A DNA stretch of 64,000 nt from assembly GCA_001687465.1 (NCBI GenBank), contig LVLI01000043.1, positions 124,001 through 188,000 of the forward strand, given 5' to 3'. Positions within the stretch are counted from its first letter, which is position 1. Every line of letters starts with the position of its first letter. Source of the DNA: Halocafeteria seosinensis (Eukaryota > Sar > Bigyra > Bicosoecida). This document shows, piece by piece, positions 21,319 through 30,980 of this stretch. The notes under the pieces are model-generated. The model was given only the letters and a program-made list of their open reading frames with translations. It made no database searches and was not told where the DNA came from. Made by a program: the position numbers and the translations under genes.

Positions 21319-22201
21319 TGTGGGCCTAGACGTTTCTGCAAATAACGAATATGGTATCAGTATCGTACCTCTGAGAGAAACGCCGAATCACGTCTGATGT
21401 ATATGAGGTTATATCAACATGCGGAAAAGGTTCGGAAAGAACCTATACAAAGCACTCAAACAGAACCTTGCAAAGAATACCAACTCCGGAGCTCAACTTT
21501 ACTCACAAAAACTAGCTCATCCACACCTTGTCGTTTTTTACAAAAAAAGGATTGCACCCCATTGCTTTTCTTCACCCTTAATGCCCCCCTTTGAACTTGA
21601 ATTTTTTTGTCCAGGCCATGTGCTCAAACAAACACCATCAACCTCGAACAGCATAGCGCCAGTATTGGGGCAGAATACAAAGATATACTATCCCACAGGT
21701 ATCTTGCGGTCACTGTTACTGGCATTCTACACGCAATTTGCCAAGCCAAGCAACTCTGTGATACGGATTCATTGTAGTATACTTACTCGTGCACAGAGTC
21801 GTGTTATTCGAGTGCGTTAAATAAATGCTTTTCTCTCGCCTTATGTTTTCTTTTTAACGTGTTTTCGTCTATTTTTACTGCCCGTGACACGTGCGTACTT
21901 TGTGAACACACGCAAGAAAGCCCTGTACACCAGCGTGAGTGTACAAAATATGCGTTCAAACCACGTTTGCGGTGGCTGTTGAAGCTCTGTGGAGCGTTTT
22001 ACAGCTTTCCGGCCCAGTTTATAAAGCGTACAAACAAATGTTTGCTTCAACCATTTTTGCCACGCGTTTCTGGGGGAGTCCACAGGGGGCTCTCGAGCCG
22101 AGCGTGATGCTGGAGTCACAGTCTAGATGGAATTGACGGTCTCGTATTCATCGAGCGTAGTTCCCGTAAACCGACCGCAAAGCCCTCCCGCAGATTGAAT
22201 A
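21319..22201. other. Island interior without assignable gene
   Basis: Short open frames exist on both strands, such as a basic Lys-rich minus-strand frame over 21841-22119. None has recognisable domains, splice logic or a supporting context. It may be decayed coding DNA of the inserted segment. Confidence 0.4.
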
Positions 22202-23210
22202 TCAGTTATACCTCGGGTCCGGCAGTTTTTGAAGTGCACTGTGTATCCATTTTGACCAAGTCCTTCCCCCGCAAAATGAACAATTGGAGGACAGCGCATC
22301 TTCGCAGACTCCAACTTCGTCTATCCCTGCGAAGGTCTGCAAGCCGTCATCGTCTCCATTGATAGGTCCCAGGTACGATGTGCCTTGGGAAATATCTCCT
22401 GTTACCATGGTCGTGTCATCATTTACATAGTCTGCTTCGGACCCGTCAACAAATATTTGGACATTGGAGGTGCCGGCGCTTGTATTAACCGTGCGTCGCA
22501 CGACGATGTGATGAAAGTCAAAACCACTAGTTCCCAAAAATTGCAAAAGAAACAAAGCCCTCGCGCTGCCGTTGCCTTTTGTCTGTAAAATATCCTGATC
22601 ATGGAAGAGATTGCTTAGGCGAAGGAATAACGAAATTGTAAACTCTCCATTTGACCCAAAATTGAACGCTCCTTCAATTGAGAGATTGTCTTCAGTACCA
22701 CTATAATCAAGGCTTTCTTGAGCCACGGCAAAGCGGTTAGTAGTGATAGAGATGCCGTTGGGAGTACCATCGAAAGGACCGAATTCGTCCTCAAAGCCTT
22801 GGTCAAATGTATAGTACGCGCGTGCATTCTGCACAATTTTTACGCGAGGAATTTGTAGTTCTCCGTATAGCAAACAGTTATCGGCGCGGAGCTAAGGAGT
22901 ATTTGGCGCAACCACGGATCCCGCGCCATTGATAAAAAGGAGTGACGTTTAAAAGATTTTTTGGTGGTAAATCAATGTATGATTCTCCGCCATCAAATTC
23001 AATAGCACTCCCAATTTTTCCGCTGTTTGTAATACTAATTCCTCCCACTGCTTGACCATCATAAATTCCAACTGAATCAGCATATGGTTCATCTCCATCA
23101 AAGCTATAATAGGCACGTGGAATTGACGTTTGCAGCGAGTCAGCCACGCAGTGACATGCTAATACTTTGTACATTGCCATGGGATTGACAATCAGTGCAT
23201 GAGAACTCAA
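22202..23210 (-). pseudogene. LamG/concanavalin-like domain gene fragment
   Basis: Two laminin-G-like jelly-roll starts are readable. At 23118-22940, AYYSFDGDEPYADSVGIYDG leads to IGSAIEFDGGESYIDLP and then breaks off. After a stop/frame change around 22895, a nearly complete domain runs from RAYYTFDQGFEDEFG through GEFTISLFLRL, FHHIVVRR and VQIFVDGS to TFAGIDEVGVCEDALS. Such domains bind sugars or matrix proteins and are usually secreted. The first ATG (23210) and 30 codons come from the 176-bp repeat and encode a mildly hydrophobic leader. The LamG sequence starts exactly at the repeat edge. It is probably a truncated, frame-broken gene; a spliced gene using the stop region as an intron cannot be excluded. 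Confidence 0.55.
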
Positions 23211-23294
23211 GTGGGTGTATCCAAAAACAAAATCCCACTATCCCGCTAATTAGGATGCGAGCTAAATCTGTGGGACTTATCGGAGGTGGAATTC
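23119..23294. repeat. 176-bp direct repeat, right copy
   Basis: Perfect match to 19000-19175. It contains the promoter-proximal region and first 13 codons of the live gene at 23255 on the plus strand, and the 5' leader of the LamG frame on the minus strand. Confidence 0.92.
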
Positions 23295-23611
23295 TTGTAG
23301 CTGGCTCCACAATTTGGCTAACTGCCAAATATTACCATTGGTCTCACGAGCGCGCTAGACGTCATGCCGAGGAAGCCCGTCGTCGCGCGGAGGAAGCTTC
23401 AGAAACGGAGAGGAGGGCTCGAAACATTCAATTGAAGTCGACTCTGATAGCGGGAGCTATCATTACTGCATTCAGTTGCTATGGAATCTACCGCGTTTCT
23501 CAGATCCTGGGACTGATGTTTGGAAGTCAAAGCCGCGGTGGAGTGCATACCGCTCCTCGCTCCACGCGCATACCGCGAGATAATAAAATCAACTACGTCC
23601 AGCAAGGGTGA
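23255..23611 (+). CDS. Small two-helix membrane protein, unknown
   Basis: 118 residues, intronless as read. A hydrophobic segment (SVGLIGGGILVAGSTIWLTA) at residues 5-24 is followed by an Ala/Glu/Arg-rich coil (RRHAEEARRRAEEASETERR). A second hydrophobic segment (STLIAGAIITAFSCYGIYRV) at about 66-85 comes next, then a basic tail. This hairpin-like layout is seen in small organelle-membrane proteins, but I do not recognise a family. The first 13 codons and upstream region are duplicated at 19000. Two further short open stretches on the same strand (23630-23779 and about 23827-23896) could be extra exons of a longer form. Confidence 0.5.
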   Translation: MRAKSVGLIGGGILVAGSTIWLTAKYYHWSHERARRHAEEARRRAEEASETERRARNIQLKSTLIAGAIITAFSCYGIYRVSQILGLMFGSQSRGGVHTAPRSTRIPRDNKINYVQQG

Positions 23612-23932
23612 TGATGCACATTTCTAGGCTTCTGTGGCGCAAGTAAGGGGGTATGCCAAAAAAGTCATGGATGAGCTGGAAAGCTCCCCAACTTCAAGAA
23701 CTTTAGAGGCCCTATTCGACCATTTCAGGACGCTCTCTGAGATCCAATACGGGATGATGTTAAATGCATCACTGATCTAGATTATCAAATGACCAGAAGA
23801 TCTGATACCTGTCAAGAAATAGACGTTGTATAGTGCGTGAAGTTGCTGGCAGCTACGAGATAGATGATCTGCCAGATGCCCTGGGATTGATTAATTGATA
23901 CATAACCACGAAACCCCTACCAACTAGTAATC
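23612..23932. other. Spacer with possible unassigned exons
   Basis: Two plus-strand open stretches look protein-like but lack ATG starts and clear splice links. One is around 23630-23779 (KVMDELESSPTSRTLEALF, ending at TAG). The other is around 23827-23896 (CIVREVAGSYEIDDLPDAL, ending at TGA). They may be downstream exons of the membrane-protein gene or remnants. Confidence 0.35.
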
Positions 23933-25287
23933 ATGGCTACCGATTCACTGCTTCCTCCAATTCGAACCATCACGGTATTTGTCAGCTTGGATCGTAACTC
24001 GTCCTCATGGTGGACCCCGTTGGAATCCGCCATCAGCTATCTCAGACATGCTTCGGACCATTTGAAAGGCGCCGGCTACGAGATCCAGACGACACGAATT
24101 GCGACGAACTCGTTTGAAGTGAGTGAGCGCGGCAAGTTGCAGCTCATGTGCGTTGACGGACGGATTCGAAGCATCGTGTGCTTGTGCAGGAATATGCATT
24201 GGATCTCTCCAACGCCGAGTCGTCACAGGTGGACACGGTGATACAAAATGTGCAGAGGCTTGTTCAGATCGTACAGGAGTTGAGCGTCAAGTATGGATTC
24301 GGAAGGGAAGATGTCCTACTGAACATTGGCAGAGCATCCTCTGTTCATGCGATTGAGATGATCAGCCGCATAATCCAGCACATTCCAAGTGTCACAGCTT
24401 CAGCCAACATTTCCTTGGTGGACTTTAAAACGGCCAATGCAGCAGCGCAAGTGATATCCGCCTTGTCACAAACGACATTGAATGGGAATGGGAACTTTAA
24501 TTTTTCGGCAACGTCGCGCTGCCCTCCCTTGATACCGTTCTTCCCTACGGCGTTTGCTCCCAGTGTCTACAATAACCCGGACAAGGAAATTTACTCAGGT
24601 ATTGGCTTAGAGCTAGCTGGACTTGTTGTCAAGGCGTGTGGAAAGTCTGTAAAAGAGCTACAACAAGGTAGAACAATGACGCAGAGTATATTGGAAATCG
24701 GGGCAACTGAGTTAAGAAGGGTCCTGGAGGACCAGATCAGTAAGGTTCATACGCAAGCCATCGCGGCTTCAGAAGGACAGGGAATTAAGTATCAAGGCAT
24801 AGACACGTCAATAGCCCCTTCTCCCGGTGGAGCTTCTCTTGTTGATGGCTTTGAGCTCTTAGGTTCGGCACTCTACTCGGGCTATAAGTTCGGCCAATCA
24901 GGATCTCTTGCCATTGCAGCCATGATGACAGGGGTCATCCGTTCTTTAGATGTACATGCCCCTCATGGGTGTATTGGGTACAATGGTTTAATGTTACCCC
25001 CATTGGAAGACACAGGTCTCGCAAACAGAGCCGAAGAGAAGACATACGGTATACGGGACTTGCTCAGCCTTTCTTCCGTCTGTGGAATCGGATTGGATAC
25101 AGTGCCGATCGGTGGAGATTCGTCCGTCGGCAGTATGTCTGCGCTTATTACGGATGTAGCATCATTGTCCCATAAATGGGACAAACCACTTTCATGCCGA
25201 CTATTTCCAGTTGTGGGCAAACATGCTGGTGAGATGACTGAATTCTCTCACCCTCATCTGTGCAACGGCGCTATATTTGAATTATGA
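23933..25287 (+). CDS. DUF711/UPF0210 family protein
   Basis: Two exons, 23933-24118 and 24190-25287, joined in phase 0 (GTGAGT donor, TTGTGCAG acceptor), 427 residues. It opens with the family start IRTITVFVSLDRNS and the helix LESAISYLRHASDHLKGAGYE. Later features include IDTSIAPSP, GSLAIAAMMTGVIRSL, TVPIGGDSS and an ending LFPVVGKHAGEMTEF close to those of bacterial and archaeal DUF711 proteins. That family is mostly prokaryotic and has no established biochemical role that I can state; a glycyl-radical-like barrel fold has been noted for relatives. A soluble cytosolic protein is likely. It precedes the STAND-type gene by 547 bp on the same strand, but nothing shows the two are linked. Confidence 0.8.
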
Positions 25288-25834
25288 CCAGAACTCTATT
25301 CTTGCATTTAAGCTGTATCCAGCAGACAAGAAATTCCCCTTCACTGTGACCGCTAACTACCGAGTCTCGTGTTGTCTGTGCTTGTAGGAATTCCACCGTA
25401 AAGCGAAACTGCGGTCATACGCAATAAGTGATTACTGTACACTTATCATTGCCATTTCGCACCGGTGACTGACAGCTTAGCAACACGGATAGTAGAATTT
25501 GGGAATCTTTGTAGGCATCACTTCATTTCAAACTTGATTTATTCCGGGCTTTGAGTGACTGTGTAATATATGGTACAATTGTATACAACCGGTTCTGGGA
25601 AACTCTTCCCCCGTTTTAAAACCGCATCCCATGTCCCACTGTTTGAGCTGAAACAATTCGAGGGAAACCGAAGGTTTTCCGAACTTCAGTGCGGACGTCC
25701 GGTGGCAGGCGAGTCGGTCCGGGTCCCTAGAAAACCTTTTTGGTCGTTTCCCTAGCGAGGAACTGCTATTTCATAGTTTCCTTGTCTCATGGTTTGTTGT
25801 AGCGATTGTCCAATTCATCCCCACCCGATTCAAA
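25288..25834. other. Spacer between DUF711 and STAND-type genes
   Basis: No coding signal is seen. 25650-25695 contains AAGGTT/GAACTTCAG sequence resembling the AACTTC motif found upstream of other genes here. Confidence 0.4.
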
Positions 25835-28800
25835 ATGAGTTTACCTGCAATGGGAAATGAGTCAGCTGCCGACTACGACAACAACTTGAAGCGACTTGCC
25901 CACGTCACTGGCATGGATGTGAAAGAAGTTACTCGAGTTGCGCAGTATTATGAGGGTGTATTGGCCGACATAGAATCGGACACGAGCCGAGGTTTTATTG
26001 TTGTGGTGCATATGGTCTCCACTATTCCGTTCTTTCTATCGGCGCTGAAGCGACTGGGTGTTGTTGCAGGCATAATTCCGAAGGGTTCCCACAAGGACAA
26101 TGCAGTTTATGAGTGGATTCAAGAGAAGTTCCCCACTGTCCTTTTTGGGGAAAATGAGGAGAAGGAAAGTCGAGCCCTTTTGGCCGACGAGCAAAAACGC
26201 CGCCAATTCTTGGGCTCAATAAAAGACGCTCACAAGGATGTGATCGTGGTCGACATTGGTGGCTACTTTGCTCCTTATTTGGAGGAGCTGAGGAGCTATA
26301 ACATTGGGCGGGTTGTTGAAGACACTGAGAATGGATACGTCCAATACGAGAGGGCTTTGGAACACGTAAAAGACCATGCCTCGATTCCTCATGTCATTTC
26401 TGTTGCGCGTTCTCAAATCAAGGTTTCTGAAGACTACAATGTCGGACGTGCTATTGTGGCGGCTGTGGATGCTTTATTGCGCACTGAGTGGTACACTCAT
26501 CTCGGCGATGGGTTGAGTATTCTAGTTATAGGGTTTGGGAAGATCGGCCAGGCGGTGGCTTCGTGTGTGTCTTCTATCACTCATCACAAAGTGATGGTGT
26601 GCGAACGCAATTCTTGCCGACACATGTTTGCTGTCGCTCAATCATACAATTGTGTCAGGCTAGAGGAAGGTTTGGCGGAAGCGGACGTTATCCTAAGTTG
26701 CACTGGCTCAGGGGCGATTTCTGACGCTCATATCGGCAGCTTAAAAAAGCGTGTGTATATCGCATCGTGTACTTCACGTAATAGCGAGTTCCCTGAGCTA
26801 ACGTTTCCGAACGGGTCACATGAACTACATGTATCTTCCACTGTTTGGCATTGCCAGGGTAAGGACGTGGTAATGCTGCTAAACGGAAATTCAGTAAACT
26901 TCCACCAAAAAGCTGTGCATGGACACTTTATCCATGCTGTTTTAGCCTCGCTAATCGTTGGAGCCGTAGGTGTACCGCGCGCTTCCTTCTCACACAGAAA
27001 TAGAATCCAAGAGCTGCCACAAGATGTTCAGGAGACTATTTGCGAAGAGTTACTCAAGCGCCTGAAAGAAGAATACCCAATAGAGTCAAACCACCAGCGC
27101 CTTCTCTCCCAACAGCTGTGGTTTAAGTATGACTGTTCTTCTGAACTTGCGGAGATTCGGAGGAAACTCACGCGGGGACGTTCAGCGATCCAATTAACAG
27201 GAAAAGCAGGAATGGGACGAACAAGTCTTGCTATTCTGTATATGGACGATTCGGTATATTCTCGTACTTATAGGTGGACGTGGTACATAGATTGTTCGAG
27301 GCAAGATGATATTCGCTCTTTCTACGAGTGGAGAAACACACCGAACGAGAAACGGAAGCTCACAGATTATCTAAGCCTGTTACGAGAGAACTTCCTCCTC
27401 GTCTTTGACGATTGCGATTCGAGAACTCTACAGGAAGTTACGGACTGGATGGAGGCAACTCCTGGCTCAGGCATCCCCAACCACCAGCACATTATAGTAA
27501 TTCCGAAAGAGCAGGGAGGGTTGCGTAACTTGCCTTCATTTAAGTTCGTTCCTTCTCGACAGCTCACACAGGAATTACGGGCTCAGTTATTACAACAGTA
27601 TGGTATCGACCGAGACTCAATTGAATGGCCTGGTGGTAGTGAAGGGTGGTCTATTTTTCAGACGATGATATACGTTCGGCTATGGAAACATGTCTATCTT
27701 CTAAACTCCAGTACGCCAAATACAGATTTTCAAACACTTCTGGAGCAGGTTCTGGAACCCCATTTGCGCAATGAAGCTATTTGCGCATGTTTGGGAGTCC
27801 TTGCGATTGCTAAAGATGGATTGGCATTGCGATTACTCGAGACCTTGTTTAACTCGACTGAGTGCGAAATACACAGCGTTATCAGTGAATTGGAGGAGTT
27901 ACTGGTATTACAAGACGGACAAAGCGATGGTAACCGCTTGGCGTCCGATGGCGGCAAACCTGTCACTCTCCGTATCAAAGCGGAGATATTGGAACTCCTT
28001 GAGCGGCGGGAAAATCAGCAATGGCGAGTGTACGCTATACGTTGCGCTTTGAGAAATGGGACTCTGATTAAGCCTCATATCTCAACCGTCGCGGAGTTGT
28101 TAATTCGCATAATTAATGACAAATACCCGAGTAGAACACATGATTATCCCGATGTTGAGCCGTTTCTTACATCGTTGGCATTTGTTGACAAGGCTAAATG
28201 TGGAGAGTTTATAAGGATTGCGCCTAGCGACATTGTTCGCGATAAGCATGTCAAGGGGTGGCTGCAGACCATCGACTCTGGAGAGTTTTCTCCCCCAAAC
28301 TGGAAGAATGAAGGAAGTACAATATATTTTGCTTACCTGTGTGTCAGCATGTACAGACTGTACCTTTGGATGAATGAAAACTCGGGCTCCTCGTTGAACT
28401 TGCCGTGGAAAGAGCTCCTGGGAAAAGCCGAGGCTGCGACAAGCGCGTCTCCACTGGTTCGCGCTGAGTTTCTGCGCTTTGCTGCTGTTGTACTGAAACA
28501 GGTATGTAAGCGGTCTGCCGAAGAGATGAAGAAAAAGGAGCTGTGGGGTGCAGCGCATAGCCTCTTGAATGCTGCTGATGAGTTATTTTCTAGGTGCCCT
28601 GGGGGGAGGGATCCCTTGGCACGTATAAAGCTCGCAAGAGCAGTTCTCTTGAAAGAGGAAGGCGCGGAAGGAAAGAAAGGGCATCAAGAACTTTTGAACG
28701 AAGCCCTCTCTCTCGTAGATGAAAGCATTGGGCTGCGAAGGAAACCAACAAGAGAGTGCTTTATCAACCGTGGCAATATCCTCCGTCTGCTGCATCGCGA

Positions 28801-29161
28801 TGAGGAAGCCATTACCGTTCATGAAAATATTCTACAAAGAGTCGACTCCGTCACTGAGCCAAGAGCGCATCAACAAGCTAATTGGAATATGCTGTATGCA
28901 ATAGTGCATTCTCTCCGCCCTTACAGCGAACGCCTCGACGCCATGAAGAAACTGTGGGCAATGTACAAGAGCGGGAAGTTTGGAGGACGTGGATACGAGC
29001 GCATGGCAAGAGAAAGCTTCGAAGAAAGCTCCATACAGCAATTGCGAACGTATTTTGCGAGTGATGATATATGCAAAGAAATGGCAGAAGAACTTACTAG
29101 CTCCTCTTCATCGTATACTCCATCGGTTACCGGTCTTAAGAGAAAGCGCTCTTTAGAATGA
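25835..29161 (+). CDS. SAH-hydrolase-like domain fused to STAND P-loop module and TPR-like tail
   Basis: Intronless, 1108 residues, three parts. Residues ~50-400 resemble adenosylhomocysteinase. IVVDIGGYFAPYLEEL is followed by VVEDTENGYVQYE, a long helix, and the NAD-binding turn ILVIGFGKIGQAVASCV (about 229-245). LAEADVILSCTGSGAIS (an ADI..TTG-like loop) comes next. Residues ~430-730 resemble an NB-ARC/STAND NTPase: a P-loop at 456-464 (GKAGMGRTS), Walker B LLVFDDCDS near 520, then winged-helix-like sequence (AICACLGVLAIAKDGLALR). Residues ~880-1060 are paired helices like TPRs. The tail is Ser-rich, then GLKRKRSLE. In the P-loop the usual Lys is Arg. STAND proteins are signal-gated oligomerising switches, often in immunity or cell death; the N-terminal part would be the effector or sensor. 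The function is inferred from layout only. Confidence 0.75.
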   Translation: MSLPAMGNESAADYDNNLKRLAHVTGMDVKEVTRVAQYYEGVLADIESDTSRGFIVVVHMVSTIPFFLSALKRLGVVAGIIPKGSHKDNAVYEWIQEKFPTVLFGENEEKESRALLADEQKRRQFLGSIKDAHKDVIVVDIGGYFAPYLEELRSYNIGRVVEDTENGYVQYERALEHVKDHASIPHVISVARSQIKVSEDYNVGRAIVAAVDALLRTEWYTHLGDGLSILVIGFGKIGQAVASCVSSITHHKVMVCERNSCRHMFAVAQSYNCVRLEEGLAEADVILSCTGSGAISDAHIGSLKKRVYIASCTSRNSEFPELTFPNGSHELHVSSTVWHCQGKDVVMLLNGNSVNFHQKAVHGHFIHAVLASLIVGAVGVPRASFSHRNRIQELPQDVQETICEELLKRLKEEYPIESNHQRLLSQQLWFKYDCSSELAEIRRKLTRGRSAIQLTGKAGMGRTSLAILYMDDSVYSRTYRWTWYIDCSRQDDIRSFYEWRNTPNEKRKLTDYLSLLRENFLLVFDDCDSRTLQEVTDWMEATPGSGIPNHQHIIVIPKEQGGLRNLPSFKFVPSRQLTQELRAQLLQQYGIDRDSIEWPGGSEGWSIFQTMIYVRLWKHVYLLNSSTPNTDFQTLLEQVLEPHLRNEAICACLGVLAIAKDGLALRLLETLFNSTECEIHSVISELEELLVLQDGQSDGNRLASDGGKPVTLRIKAEILELLERRENQQWRVYAIRCALRNGTLIKPHISTVAELLIRIINDKYPSRTHDYPDVEPFLTSLAFVDKAKCGEFIRIAPSDIVRDKHVKGWLQTIDSGEFSPPNWKNEGSTIYFAYLCVSMYRLYLWMNENSGSSLNLPWKELLGKAEAATSASPLVRAEFLRFAAVVLKQVCKRSAEEMKKKELWGAAHSLLNAADELFSRCPGGRDPLARIKLARAVLLKEEGAEGKKGHQELLNEALSLVDESIGLRRKPTRECFINRGNILRLLHRDEEAITVHENILQRVDSVTEPRAHQQANWNMLYAIVHSLRPYSERLDAMKKLWAMYKSGKFGGRGYERMARESFEESSIQQLRTYFASDDICKEMAEELTSSSSSYTPSVTGLKRKRSLE

Positions 29162-29449
29162 GAATCACAGCTCGAGTAGATGTGATAGAGCCCTAGGACA
29201 TATCTTGTGGATCCTGCATCCTATCTAAACCACCTGCACCTATCCGAACCGTGTTGATGAAGAAACTTCCGTCCTAGCTAACCAGAACTTCTCCATTAGG
29301 TTCAGCGATACATGTACACCGTGAGGCTCTCAGGTATACCATATCGTCATAAGTACACTGCATTACCTGCGCCTTGCTCACTGCTTTGTACTGGCAAAGG
29401 ATTCCTGAAATCTGTTGTCTTATGTGCCCATTTCGATACTTGGTAGCGC

Positions 29450-30053
29450 ATGTTGTCAAAAGTGGAAATTCCAGGATTATCTGAGTTGTTGAGACAATTC
29501 TCAGTTGGGTATATCTGTGCGGCCCCTACTGAAATTTCAAATTTATCTTCTACAAATCTGTTGGTTTTAGATGTGTCCTATTCATCAATTGACACCATAA
29601 TACAAGCGGATTGGGGACAATATATTAGCTACATACGCTGTTCGTTCATTCCACTACCATATATGGTATGTCCACTCATGACTCGAGTCGAATGATGCAT
29701 CGCCACGATGTTATACGGCATGAACGGTACATGATGTAGCGGTTTTTATTCACATCTCGCGACTTTCCCAGTACACTACACAGGAGAGTAGAGAAGCGGA
29801 GAAGGAGGCAGCAGCGGACGCAAGTGGAGGCTCTCAATCAACGACTGTTAAAGCGAAAACCAGCAAAACTCATCCGCAACTGGAGGCGAAGACGCAGCCG
29901 GAACTGCGTCTCAGGACATATAACCAAGTTGAAGAGACATCAGGTATTCCCAACTTCGTTCGTAAGGGGAACCGGTATCTTTGGCGGGCAGAAGTGGAGA
30001 GAGTCTCCGAGAGACTGTTTGCCGAGTGCTGCCTTTACCTCGGAGTACTGTAA
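29450..30053 (+). CDS. Possible small two-exon gene, unknown
   Basis: Tentative. Exon 29450-29665 (MLSKVEIPGLSELLRQF...) ends at a GTATGT donor in phase 0. A good acceptor (GACTTTCCCAG) opens 29772-30053 in phase 0, giving 165 residues. The second exon reads convincingly as protein: a Glu/Ala/Thr-rich linker, then RTYNQVEETSGIPNFVRKG and RAEVERVSERLFAECC. The first exon contains LVLDVSYSSIDTIIQADW. I recognise no domain. The second exon is more secure than the first; the real 5' end may lie elsewhere. Confidence 0.4.
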
Positions 30054-30980
30054 TTCCCCGACTTCTTAAATCCGGTGCTGTAGGTAAGCATACAATCAGT
30101 CTGCTGTCCATACACATTGTCACATGTGCATATTCCCCTCCGCACTTCAGAGTACCGCGTGACATCTTGTAACGAGAACGACGGTCTCACACTGTGTGCT
30201 ACAGAAGTGGTACAAGGGTACAAATGATAGCTAAGCTAGCAGTTGACACACACACACACACTGCAATTCACTGCTTGATAGGATTGGGAGGTTATTCCTC
30301 TTGAACGTATAAGTCAATTCGTGTAGCTTGCTCTTCGGCTGTTCTAGTATGTTTATCCTTCAGTACGAAAGTAAAGGCATCAACCCGATACGATTATGTC
30401 TTTTTATGGCCCGGCCGCCCGGGCCGGGGAAGTTCACAGAAAAAAAAGATGACAACTGTCTTTCCTTCGTGCGCACGAACGGTGCGTATAATACAAGCCG
30501 ACTGTTCACTGTATTCGACGTATTGAACAGTGCCGAAAGTTTCGCTTGGTCCTTTGCGTACTTTTCTCTTGCGTGAACACTAAGTTTACGAGCCGCCATC
30601 AAGTATGTACTTGGTTGGATCGCATACGATCGTCTACTGCAATGCTTTTTGTTGTTTTAGATCCCCCTTTGCTATCCCCTGAGGGATTTCTCTGGCTCGT
30701 CCGTTAGATACCTACGTCTCGATTGAGCGTGATTTTGAGTCAATCTCAACAGATTCTCAGTTCATAATGTTGCTCTCTGCCGCTTCAAAGGAGGCCAATG
30801 GGGATGGAGAATGGTACTTGAGGCAAACGGCAGTTTTACTAGGAAGAGCGTGCGAGCTCGGGTTTGAGAAGTTGAAGATCGCCGAGAACTTGTTCAAGTA
30901 TCCAAAGGAGTCATTCTGCACCCTTGTGCCATTTCTGGATTCCTCGTGTGAACGCAGAATCGCGACAAGCATCGTTCAAA
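30054..30980. other. Spacer with CA repeat and GC-rich palindrome
   Basis: 30246-30262 is a short CA run. 30409-30430 is a CCGGG-rich palindromic stretch similar to elements at 35369 and 51584. A minus-strand open frame (30360-30602, opening MAARKLSVHAREKYAKDQ) looks faintly protein-like but is unsupported. 30767-31024 is an upstream open frame overlapping the start of the next gene. Confidence 0.4.

Noticed and set aside
20740-21345. Plus-strand frame of CFFLSPCSLGDGCR repeats, looking like a Cys-rich repeat protein
   Set aside because: It is the complement of the 45-bp repeat. The minus strand gives a longer protein with heptads and a conserved downstream region in the same orientation.
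30360-30602. Minus-strand ORF of 80 codons as a gene
   Set aside because: It spans a GC-rich palindrome, has no homologue I recognise and no neighbour or splice support.
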